A DNA stretch of 64,000 bases from Variovorax paradoxus (GTDB lineage Bacteria; Pseudomonadota; Gammaproteobacteria; Burkholderiales; Burkholderiaceae_C). The number at the start of each line of letters is the position of its first letter. Within the stretch, counting starts at the first letter, position 1. Of the stretch, positions 43,409 to 50,875 are shown piece after piece. The stretch spans positions 2,232,001 to 2,296,000 of the forward strand of contig NZ_CP123990.1 of NCBI RefSeq assembly GCF_029919115.1. Direction: 5' to 3'. A program made the position numbers and the translations under genes. A model generated the notes under the pieces. It saw only the letters and a list, made by a program, of their open reading frames with translations. It ran no database searches and was not told the origin of the DNA.

Positions 43409-43572
43409 GGATCGGGTGGTTACAGCTTAGCGCCGCGCTTGCAAATCTGCACGGGCCCGAACCGAGGTCTGGAGAATTAGGCAAAGACTTTGCAGAAACG
43501 CACTCGCCGCGCCGGTGCCTGCGGGCGGATACTTTTTGCCGACGACGCTTTTCCAACGCAAAGGACCTCTCC

Positions 43573-44622
43573 ATGCAATACCGCAAGTTCGGCCGTACCG
43601 GCCTGTTCGTTTCCGAGCTGTGCCTCGGCACCATGACCTTCGGCGGCGCCAGCGGCATCTGGGGGCATATCGGCAACCTCCAGCAAGCCGAGGCCGAAAG
43701 CCTGGTCGGCCGGGCACTGGACGCGGGCATCAACTTCATCGACACCGCCGACGTGTATTCCGAAGGCCTTTCGGAAACCATCACCGGCCAGGCGCTGAAG
43801 AACCTCAAGGTACCGCGCGACAACGTCGTGGTCGCCACCAAGGTTTTCGGCGAAGCCGGCAAGAGCCCCAATGCGGCCGGCGCCTCGCGCTATCACATCA
43901 TGGACGGCGTGAAGGCGAGCCTCAAGCGCCTGCAGCTCGACCATATCGACCTGTACCAGATCCACGGCTTCGACCCGGTCACGCCCATCGAGGAAACCGT
44001 GCGCGCGCTGGACAACCTGGTGCAGCAAGGCCACGTGCGCTATGTGGGCGTTTCGAACTGGGCCGCCTGGCAGATCATGAAGGCGCTGGGCATTGCCGAG
44101 CGCCAGGGCCTCGCGCGCTTCGAGTCGCTGCAGGCCTACTACACCATTGCGGGCCGCGACCTGGAGCGCGAGCTCGCGCCCATGCTGCGGAGCGAAAACG
44201 TCGGCCTCATGGTCTGGAGCCCGCTGGCGGGCGGCCTGCTCAGCGGCAAGTACGGGCGCAATACCGAAGCCGAAAAAGGCAGCCGCCGCACCACCTTCGA
44301 CTTTCCGCCGGTGAATGTGGTGCGGGCCTACGACTGCATCGACGCGATGCGCGAACTGGCCGAGGCGCGCAAGGTGTCGGTGGCACAGATCGCGCTGGCA
44401 TGGCTGCTGCACCAGCAGGTGGTAACCAGCGTGATCGTGGGCGCCAAGCGCGTCGAGCAGCTGGACGACAACATTGCCGCAACGGCCATCCGGCTCGGCG
44501 CCGACGAGCTGGCGCAACTCGACCAGGTGAGCGCGCTGCCTTCCGAGTACCCGGGCTGGATGCTCGAGCGTCAGGGCGGCGCACGGGCAAAGCGCCTGGC
44601 GGAATCGAGTCAGCGCGGCTGA
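43573..44622 (+). CDS. aldo/keto reductase
   Basis: 349-residue NADPH-dependent oxidoreductase of the AKR fold. The catalytic set is visible: Asp and Tyr in DTADVYSEG, Lys in VVVATKVFG and His in LYQIHGFD. The late segment SVIVGAKRVEQLDDNIAA is the usual cofactor-binding end. ATG 43573 is chosen because it opens MQYRKFGRTGLFVSELCLGTMTFGG, the family N-terminus. Divergent from an AraC_N regulator, which probably induces it on aldehyde or similar stress (inference). Confidence 0.93.
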   Translation: MQYRKFGRTGLFVSELCLGTMTFGGASGIWGHIGNLQQAEAESLVGRALDAGINFIDTADVYSEGLSETITGQALKNLKVPRDNVVVATKVFGEAGKSPNAAGASRYHIMDGVKASLKRLQLDHIDLYQIHGFDPVTPIEETVRALDNLVQQGHVRYVGVSNWAAWQIMKALGIAERQGLARFESLQAYYTIAGRDLERELAPMLRSENVGLMVWSPLAGGLLSGKYGRNTEAEKGSRRTTFDFPPVNVVRAYDCIDAMRELAEARKVSVAQIALAWLLHQQVVTSVIVGAKRVEQLDDNIAATAIRLGADELAQLDQVSALPSEYPGWMLERQGGARAKRLAESSQRG

Positions 44623-44635
44623 ACGTCTCGCAGGA

Positions 44636-45358
44636 TCAGGCCAGCTCGGCTGAGCGCCTCGCGATGTGCGCCGCGGTTGCGCGCAGCGCACGCAGGTCGA
44701 GGTGCTGCGCGGCGCTTGCCGCAGAAGCCTCTGCCAGGTGCGGCACCACGCCCAGCAATGGCGCCCCGAGCCGGCCGCGCAAGGTCTGCAGGTTGGCGTC
44801 GGGCGCCAGCATCCCCGGCTCGATGATGCTCGCGACCCAACCCGACAGCACAAGGCCGCGCGCCCGGATGGCTTCGGCCGTGAGCAGCGCGTGGTTCAGG
44901 CAGCCCAGGCGCAGCCCGACCACGAGCACCACGGGCAAGCCCAGCGCCACGGCGAGGTCTGCGCTGTCGAGGTCGTCGCCAAACGGCACGCAGAACCCGC
45001 CCACCCCCTCGACCACCACCGCATCGGCGCGCTGCGACAAGGCCGCAAAGGCCGAGAGCAGCGGCGGCAACTCGATGCGCACGCCCTCTTCCCGCGCCGC
45101 CAGGTGCGGCGACATCGGCGCGCGCAGCAGGTACGGGCAACGCAGCGCCAGCGGTGCGTCGACATTGCCTGCGGCATGCAGCTGCTCGACATCGTCGTTG
45201 CGTCACGCACCATCGACCAAGTCCAGGCCCGCCGCCACCGGCTTCATGCCGACCGCGCGCAGGCCCGAGGCGGCCAGCAGGCTCAGCATTGCGCTGCTGA
45301 CCAGCGTCTTGCCGACGCCCGTGTCGGTGCCGGTAACGAACCAGCGCCGGGGCGTCAT
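44636..45358 (-). pseudogene. bioD: dethiobiotin synthase BioD interrupted by in-frame TGA (codon 52)
   Basis: BioD closes the ureido ring of biotin with ATP and CO2. The 240-codon frame is normal at both ends: Walker [10 protein letters not shown], then KPVAAGLD, later [25 protein letters not shown] and [15 protein letters not shown]. Codon 52 (45203-45205) is TGA, in [17 protein letters not shown]. Relatives have Trp there (DGAWHNEDV-like). One G-to-A change from TGG explains it, and the frame is otherwise intact. As written, only a 51-residue peptide is made unless the stop is read through. ATG 45358 overlaps the bioF stop (ATGA), so it is the last gene of bioA-bioF-bioD. A sequencing error must be excluded. 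Confidence 0.85.
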
Positions 45359-46587
45359 GGGTGCACCTCGGGCTGCTGCGCCAGCGCGCTGCCCACTGCA
45401 TCGACCAGGCGGGCCACATCGGACTCGGTGTGGCTGGCCGATAGCGTGATCCGCAGGCGCGCGGTGCCGGCAGGCACGGTCGGCGGACGGATCGCACCCA
45501 CGCGCAGTCCGCGGGCATCGAGCTGCGCCATGGTTTCCATTGCACGCGCGTTGCCGCCGACGATCAGCGGCTGGATCGCGGTGGATGAAGCGGGCAGCCA
45601 GGCGCTGCCGCCCGGCTGCAAGATGGCCTCTAGGCCCCGGCGAAACTGGGCGATGCGTGCCTTCAGGCGGGCCCGGCGCGCATCGCCCTCTTCGCCCTCG
45701 ATCAGCTTGAGGCTCGCAAGCAACGCATGCGCAACGGCCGGCGGCGCGGCGGTGGTGAAGATGTATGGCCGCGCCTTTTGCACCAGGTAGTCGGCCACGG
45801 TGCGGTGCGCAGCCACGAACGCGCCCGAAACCCCGGCCGCCTTGCCGAGCGTGCCCACAAGCACCAGCCGCTCCGAGCGCAGGCCCTCCGCCTGCAGCAC
45901 GCCGCGCCCCGTGGCGCCCAGCACGCCGAAGCCGTGCGCGTCGTCCAGCACCAGCCAGGCGTCGTGGCGCTCCGCCAGTGAGAGCAGCCCCGCTACTGGC
46001 GCGATGTTGCCGTCCATGCTGAAGACCGCATCGCTCACGATGAGCTTGACCGGTGCATCGCAGGCGCCGAGCTGCGCATCCAGCGCGGCCAGGTCGCAAT
46101 GCGGATAGCGCTCGACCCGAGCCTTGGCCAGCCGTGCGCCGTCGATCAGCGAGGCATGGTTGAGCGACTCCGAAAAAATCACGGCTTCGGCACCGCCAAG
46201 CGCCGATAGCACCGCGAGGTTGGCCATGTAGCCCGTGCAGAAGAACAGGCTGCGCGCCTCGGGAATGAAGGGCGCCATCCAGTCGCCGAGCCGCTCTTCC
46301 AGCTCCGCATGCGCGCGCGAATGGCCAAGCACCAGGTGCGACCCGCCACTGCCGGTGCCATAGCGTGCCGCGCCTTCGGCCAATGCGGCGGCCAGCGCCG
46401 GGTGCGCTGCCAGCCCCAGGTAGTCGTTGCTGCTGAAGCAGAGCATGGCGCGCTGCGCTTGTGCGCCGGAGAGCGTCAGCGTCTGCTCGGGCGCGCAGGC
46501 CGTCTCGGCGATCTGCCGCCGGCGGCGCAGCGACTGCGCATCGAGCGCCGCAATCTCGTCCTCCAGGCGTTCAAGCAAGCGCGACAT
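45355..46587 (-). CDS. bioF: 8-amino-7-oxononanoate synthase BioF
   Basis: 410-residue PLP enzyme that condenses pimeloyl-ACP with alanine. Typical parts are [15 protein letters not shown] near the N-terminus, [42 protein letters not shown] and the PLP lysine in [15 protein letters not shown]. It overlaps bioA by 17 bases at its start and bioD by four at its end. Intact and of full family length. Confidence 0.95.
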   Translation of the reverse strand: MSRLLERLEDEIAALDAQSLRRRRQIAETACAPEQTLTLSGAQAQRAMLCFSSNDYLGLAAHPALAAALAEGAARYGTGSGGSHLVLGHSRAHAELEERLGDWMAPFIPEARSLFFCTGYMANLAVLSALGGAEAVIFSESLNHASLIDGARLAKARVERYPHCDLAALDAQLGACDAPVKLIVSDAVFSMDGNIAPVAGLLSLAERHDAWLVLDDAHGFGVLGATGRGVLQAEGLRSERLVLVGTLGKAAGVSGAFVAAHRTVADYLVQKARPYIFTTAAPPAVAHALLASLKLIEGEEGDARRARLKARIAQFRRGLEAILQPGGSAWLPASSTAIQPLIVGGNARAMETMAQLDARGLRVGAIRPPTVPAGTARLRITLSASHTESDVARLVDAVGSALAQQPEVHP

Positions 46588-47968
46588 CGCGGCCTCCTTG
46601 TTCTGCGCGGCCGGGCACGTCTAGCGCCCGCAGCGTGTCCAGCGTGGCGTCGACCAGCAGGTCGATCTCGCCGTCGCCAATCGCATACGGCGGCATGAGG
46701 TACACCGTGGCGCCGATCGGCCGCATCAACAGGCCGTTTGCCCGCGCGCCCAGGTGAAAGCGCTCGGCAAACCGGGCACCCGGCTGGCGCACGTCGAAGG
46801 CCGTGATCATTCCGCGCTGGCGCAGGTGATCGACGGGCATGCCTCGCAAACCTTCGCGCAAGCGGCATAGCAGCCGTTCGGCGCGGGCGCGGTTGCGCCG
46901 CAGCGCATCCTCCTGCTCGAACAGGTCGAGCGTCGCAATCGCCGCCCGGCAGGCCAGCGCGTTACCGGTATACGAATGGGAATGCAGAAAGCTGCGCGCC
47001 ACGTCGTCGTCCACAAAGCCATCGTGGATCGCATCGCGCGTCATCACCAGCGCCAACGGCAGATAGCCGCCGCTGATGCCCTTGGAGAGGCAAAGAAAGT
47101 CGGGCCAGATGCCGGCCTGCTCGCACGCGAAGAAGGTGCCCGTGCGCCCGCAGCCCACAGCAATTTCGTCGGCGATGAGGTGCACGCCGTAGCGGTCGCA
47201 CAGCGCGCGCACCAGGCGCAGGTATTCGGGGTCGTGCATGGCCATGCCGGTGGCGCATTGCACCAGCGGCTCGACGATCACGGCGGCAATCGACGCATGG
47301 CTTTCGGCCAGCAGCGCCTCGAGTTCGGCTGCAGCGTGCCGCGCCACCGCGGCAGCGCTTTCGCCCTGCCGTGCGCCCCGTGCGTCGGGCGATGCAACAA
47401 AGTGCGCATTCGCGAGCAGCGGCGCGTAGGCATCGCGGAACACCGGCACGTCGGTCACATGCAGCGCGCCCAGCGTCTCGCCGTGGTAGCCGTTGCGCAG
47501 CGCGACAAAGTTGCGCTTGCCGGCGAGGCCCGCGTTGCGCCACGCATGAAAGCTCATCTTCAACGCGATCTCCACCGCCGATGCGCCGTCGGAGGCGTAG
47601 AAGCAATGGCCGAGCGCATGGCCGGTCAGCGCGGCAAGCCGCTCGGCCAACTCCACCGCGGGCGCGTGCGTGCAGCCTGCGAGCATCACGTGCGAAAGCG
47701 TGTCGAGCTGGTCTTTCAGCGCGGCGTTGATGGCCGGATGCGCATGCCCGAAGAGATTGACCCACCACGAACTCGTCGCGTCGAGGTAGCGGCGGCCGTC
47801 ATGGTCATGGAGCCAGACGCCCTCGCCCCGCGCGATCGGCAGCGGCGGCACCGCCTCCAGGCGGATGCTCTGCGTGCACGGATGCCACACGTGGCGCCGG
47901 CTGCGCTGTTGCCAGCTCGCGTTTTTTGACGGCGCGGGCGTCGGGTGAGGAGCAATCGTTGGCGGCAT
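46571..47968 (-). CDS. bioA: adenosylmethionine-8-amino-7-oxononanoate aminotransferase BioA
   Basis: 465-residue PLP aminotransferase that makes 7,8-diaminopelargonate using S-adenosylmethionine as amino donor. Motifs are HVWHPCTQ near the N-terminus, [58 protein letters not shown] and PLP lysine in [14 protein letters not shown]. It is first gene of the minus-strand biotin operon. The upstream 319 bases carry an 8-base-arm inverted repeat that may be part of its control; no textbook BirA operator was seen. Confidence 0.95.
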   Translation of the reverse strand: MPPTIAPHPTPAPSKNASWQQRSRRHVWHPCTQSIRLEAVPPLPIARGEGVWLHDHDGRRYLDATSSWWVNLFGHAHPAINAALKDQLDTLSHVMLAGCTHAPAVELAERLAALTGHALGHCFYASDGASAVEIALKMSFHAWRNAGLAGKRNFVALRNGYHGETLGALHVTDVPVFRDAYAPLLANAHFVASPDARGARQGESAAAVARHAAAELEALLAESHASIAAVIVEPLVQCATGMAMHDPEYLRLVRALCDRYGVHLIADEIAVGCGRTGTFFACEQAGIWPDFLCLSKGISGGYLPLALVMTRDAIHDGFVDDDVARSFLHSHSYTGNALACRAAIATLDLFEQEDALRRNRARAERLLCRLREGLRGMPVDHLRQRGMITAFDVRQPGARFAERFHLGARANGLLMRPIGATVYLMPPYAIGDGEIDLLVDATLDTLRALDVPGRAEQGGRDVALA

Positions 47969-48287
47969 CCGCGTAATCCTTTGGGAGCAAGGCGCGGGAT
48001 CGTATCGACGCAGATCGGCCGCGGCAAACCGCCGGCTCCGATGCGAGATGCGGCCGGTTTGAGCGGCGTTGGCCGGCGTAGCTGATGGTTCGAATCAAGC
48101 TCGTGCAACACGGCGGTTTCCCGTGCGTAGAACTTGCGAAGGGCCGGACGCAAGTTGTCTTGCAGACGATAGAGATAGTTGCAGAATATCGAGCATCCGC
48201 CGGCGCACGGGTGTGTTTTCTTGTTATCGGACACGCCGATGGCTGATTTTGAAAATCATGAGAAGCCGGCTTGGCATCCTGGCGTTT
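47969..48287. other. gene-free region upstream of bioA, holding two dyads
   Basis: 319 bases between the bioA start and the end of the NmrA-type gene, both on the minus strand. No convincing gene. Two symmetrical sites stand out: AACTTGCG/CGCAAGTT with a 10-base spacer (48131-48156) and TGATTTT-G-AAAATCA (48244-48258). The first may be an operator or leader hairpin for the biotin operon. The second lies 30 bases beyond the NmrA gene. Neither resembles the TTGTAAACC-type BirA site of enteric bacteria. Confidence 0.5.
48131..48156. promoter_or_regulatory. AACTTGCG-N10-CGCAAGTT inverted repeat
   Basis: Exact 8-base arms at 48131-48138 and 48149-48156, about 160 bases upstream of the bioA start. 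No T-run follows on the minus strand, so it is unlikely to be a terminator for the NmrA gene. An operator or leader structure for bioAFD is possible. Confidence 0.4.
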
Positions 48288-49148
48288 TCAGCCCTTTTTC
48301 ACCAGCGCCGAGATGTATTCGCGCAATGAAGTCGCCCCGCGTTCGGATCTTTCCGGCTCTTCCTTGTTATCGAGGGTGAGGCGCGTCATGGCGGCATAAG
48401 ACCTTGCGCCGGCCTCCGAAAATCCCATCGAACGAAACGCCTGCTCCCATTGGTCCGGCGGCGTCACGACCACTTCCACCGGCCGCCCCAGTGCCTCTGC
48501 GAACGCCTCAGCGACATCGCGCGGCGAGTAGCGCTCCGGCCCCTCGACATAGTGCGGCCCGGAGGAGCGGCCCTCGCCCAGCATGAGCCGCGCCGCAAAC
48601 TCGCCGAGGTCGCGCGGCGCCACCATCGGCAGCGTGAAGTCGGGCGGATACATGCTGTCCAGCTTGCCCTTGCTCCGCGCGGGCTCGAGCGAGGCGTCCC
48701 AGTTGCTCATGTAGTAGGCGGCACGAATCGCGCTCACTGGCACAGGCTGGGCCGCAAGCGCCTGCTCCATCCGGTAGAGCACATCGAGGTCGCCGATACG
48801 GTCGCCGCGCTGCGCGCCGTAAGTCGATTCGGCAACGATCTTCTCGAGCGGCAAGCCTTCGATCGCTTCGAGAATGCAGTCCAGGCTCCTTTGCTCCTCG
48901 GCAGCGGTGTCGCTGGAAGGCGGCGCGGGCGGGTTGAGCAGGAACAGGCGCTTGCCGCCGGCCACCACGCGCCGCAGCGAAGGCACGTCGAACACATCGG
49001 CCTCCGCGATGGTGGCGCCCTGCCGGTGCAAGGCGTCGGCATGTGCGGCGTCGCGCGTGACCGCGATCACCTTCTCGCCTTGCGCAAGCAGCGCAGAAAC
49101 CAGCGCCGAGCCGACATGCCCGGTCGCGCCAAGGACGATGTGCGTCAT
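48288..49148 (-). CDS. NmrA-like NAD(P)-binding protein
   Basis: 286 residues from Met at 49148; upstream open frame is spurious. Rossmann motif at the start, IVLGATGHVGSALVSALLAQG, then NPPAPPSSDTAAEEQRS and IVAESTYGAQRGD, as in the NmrA/atypical short-chain dehydrogenase group. The classical Tyr-Lys pair is absent (STYGAQRG), as expected for NmrA-type proteins, which often sense NADP or act as quinone reductases. Single gene on the minus strand; regulation not evident. Confidence 0.88.
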   Translation of the reverse strand: MTHIVLGATGHVGSALVSALLAQGEKVIAVTRDAAHADALHRQGATIAEADVFDVPSLRRVVAGGKRLFLLNPPAPPSSDTAAEEQRSLDCILEAIEGLPLEKIVAESTYGAQRGDRIGDLDVLYRMEQALAAQPVPVSAIRAAYYMSNWDASLEPARSKGKLDSMYPPDFTLPMVAPRDLGEFAARLMLGEGRSSGPHYVEGPERYSPRDVAEAFAEALGRPVEVVVTPPDQWEQAFRSMGFSEAGARSYAAMTRLTLDNKEEPERSERGATSLREYISALVKKG

Positions 49149-49323
49149 GCGTGTGCCTTTCTTCAACGGTTGCAAACCGGAAATGACATGGCTCGAAGCT
49201 ATTGGCCCGCCGCCGCCGCGAGCGCCCGGGTTGGACGACGCCCGTCGTGGGTCTATTCCCACACCGGCGGCCCCGCGCCGCGCGGAGAAATGCATGTCCA
49301 CGCATTTTTCAAGGAGCAATTTC

Positions 49324-49512
49324 ATGTCGAAGACGAATCCCAACACCCCCGATGAACGCGGCTCGCTCCCGCCCGATCACAACAAGGCGGGCAACCAGAG
49401 CCCCACGCCCCGTAACGAGCCACGCCGCACCGCTGAAAGCCGCCACGACCGCGAAAGCCACGTCGGCAGCAGCAACCAGACCCAATCGCGCCGAGGCGGC
49501 GGCACGCACTGA
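49324..49512 (+). CDS. small hydrophilic protein
   Basis: 62 residues (MSKTNPNTPDERGSLPPDHNK...). An AAGGAG site sits eight bases before ATG 49324, which decides this start over a Met ten residues upstream. Composed almost only of Asn, Pro, Arg, Ser, Glu and His; probably disordered. It stands 39 bases before the UdgX-type gene on the same strand. No family recognised. Confidence 0.6.
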   Translation: MSKTNPNTPDERGSLPPDHNKAGNQSPTPRNEPRRTAESRHDRESHVGSSNQTQSRRGGGTH

Positions 49513-49551
49513 GGGCCCCCGGCTGAACACGAACTACCTGCGGTCTCGCCC

Positions 49552-50247
49552 ATGTCTCACCGCAACGAAGCCACCGCAGCCCTGAAGGCGCTGAGCATCG
49601 CCACCGACGCATGCCGCGAGTGCCCGCTGGGCGAGCCCGCAACGCAGTCGGTCTTTGGCGAGGGCCCGGTCGGCGCTGTGCTGATGGTGGTGGGCGAGCA
49701 GCCCGGCGACAAGGAAGACCTGGTGGGCCGCCCCTTCGTCGGCCCCGCCGGCAAGCTGTTCGACCGCGCCGTGGCCGAGCTCGGCTGGTCGCGCGACAAG
49801 CTCTACGTGACCAATGCGGTGAAGCATTTCAAATACGAACTGCGCGGCAAGCGCCGCATCCACAAGACGCCGGGCCAGCGCGAGGCTGAGGCCTGCAGGC
49901 ACTGGCTCGAAAGCGAAATAGAGCTCGTGCAGCCGCGCGCCTTCATTGCCTTGGGCGGCACGGCCGCGCGCTCGCTGCTGGGCCGGCCGGTGGCCGTGAT
50001 GAAGGAGCGTGGCCAGTGGCAGGAGAACCCCGCCGGACACCGAGTGCTGGTGACGCTGCACCCTTCCGCCCTGCTGCGCGGCGACCCGGAGCAAAGGGAG
50101 GCCGCGTGGGAAGCCTGGCTCAAGGACCTGCGGGTGGCCTCGGAGGTGATGAAGAAAACGGCGGCTGCCAAGTCTCCCGGGCGTGCCGCCCCCGCGCCCC
50201 GGCCGGTGCGCGCCCCACGCCGGACTCGAACGACAGCCCCTGCCTAG
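49552..50247 (+). CDS. UdgX-type uracil-DNA binding protein / glycosylase
   Basis: 231-residue member of the family 4-like uracil-DNA glycosylases. Motif A is GEQPGDKED (48-56); the later active-site loop is LHPSALLR. Residues 100-104 are KRRIH in ELRGKRRIHKTPGQRE, the insertion that defines UdgX, whose His forms a covalent bond with the deoxyribose after uracil release. H104 is thus the predicted suicide residue. Iron-sulfur ligands C21, C24 and C115 are visible, and H92 (VKHFK) stands where family 4 enzymes have a Cys. The last ~30 residues are a basic Ala/Pro/Arg tail. It converges on the AlkB gene with 19 bases between. Confidence 0.9.
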   Translation: MSHRNEATAALKALSIATDACRECPLGEPATQSVFGEGPVGAVLMVVGEQPGDKEDLVGRPFVGPAGKLFDRAVAELGWSRDKLYVTNAVKHFKYELRGKRRIHKTPGQREAEACRHWLESEIELVQPRAFIALGGTAARSLLGRPVAVMKERGQWQENPAGHRVLVTLHPSALLRGDPEQREAAWEAWLKDLRVASEVMKKTAAAKSPGRAAPAPRPVRAPRRTRTTAPA

Positions 50248-50266
50248 GCCCTCGCCGCGCGGGATG

Positions 50267-50875
50267 TCAGGCGCGCCGCCGCGTGCGCATGGTGATCGAA
50301 TAGCGCAGCGTCTCGGTGGGCGCAATGGCGTGCTGCCAGGCCCAGCGCGCTTCGCTTCGAAGCGTGTAGATGGAGCGCGGCTCCATCAGCAGCTCGAGGC
50401 CCGGAGGTGCGCTGGCGCTGGCCGGGGGATAAGGCCGCAGCTGCATCACGGCATCGCCGAGCAGCGAAACGCCGACGATGTCCTCGAAGTCGGGCACGTC
50501 GCGGTGCCAGCCAAGCGGCGTTCCGGGCCGATATTCGGCCACGAGCATGTGGGCGAAATCTTCGGGCGCCATGCCCATCCATTCGGCCACCCTGGCCCTT
50601 AGGGGGTGGAATACCTCAGGGATCGGCGCACCCGGCTTGAGACGATGGTTGGCAAAGTCGTAGCTGCCGCCAAAGCCGATGCCGCGGCGGCGCGCGGTGT
50701 ATTCCTTGTAGCGCATCTCCCGGAGCTCGAAGCCCCGCACGATGCGCAGCAGCTCCTCTTCTTCGGCGCGCGTGAGAAATTCATGCTCGTACCGCAGGCC
50801 CTCGATGGCTGCCGCCGGCACCTCACCGAACAGGTCGGGCTCGTCGGCCAGCTGAATGCGCCTAGCGGATCGCAT
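50267..50875 (-). CDS. AlkB-like 2-oxoglutarate/Fe(II) dioxygenase
   Basis: 202 residues from Met at 50875 (MRSARRIQLADEPD). The iron facial triad is seen in GWHRDVPDFED (HxD) and WQHAIAPTETLRYSITMRTRR (distal His and 2-oxoglutarate Arg). The mid region VAEYRPGTPLGWHRD and SLLGDAVMQLRP fits AlkB-type repair enzymes of the shorter class. They reverse N-alkyl damage on bases by oxidative demethylation. Its start overlaps the end of the helicase gene by 14 bases, so the two form one operon under the LexA-type box at 53224. Confidence 0.9.
   Translation of the reverse strand: MRSARRIQLADEPDLFGEVPAAAIEGLRYEHEFLTRAEEEELLRIVRGFELREMRYKEYTARRRGIGFGGSYDFANHRLKPGAPIPEVFHPLRARVAEWMGMAPEDFAHMLVAEYRPGTPLGWHRDVPDFEDIVGVSLLGDAVMQLRPYPPASASAPPGLELLMEPRSIYTLRSEARWAWQHAIAPTETLRYSITMRTRRRA

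Noticed and set aside
44636..45115. A separate short gene for the C-terminal half of bioD
   Set aside because: The sequence upstream of this Met to codon 53 is still in frame and BioD-like, so it is one gene with a stop.
45203..45205. Selenocysteine at the bioD TGA
   Set aside because: The family has Trp here, not Cys, and no selenocysteine insertion hairpin is apparent just after the codon.
47716..48234. Minus-strand frame beginning MSDNKKTHPCAGG upstream of bioA
   Set aside because: It runs into bioA out of frame, turns Arg-rich and shows no ribosome site or family feature.
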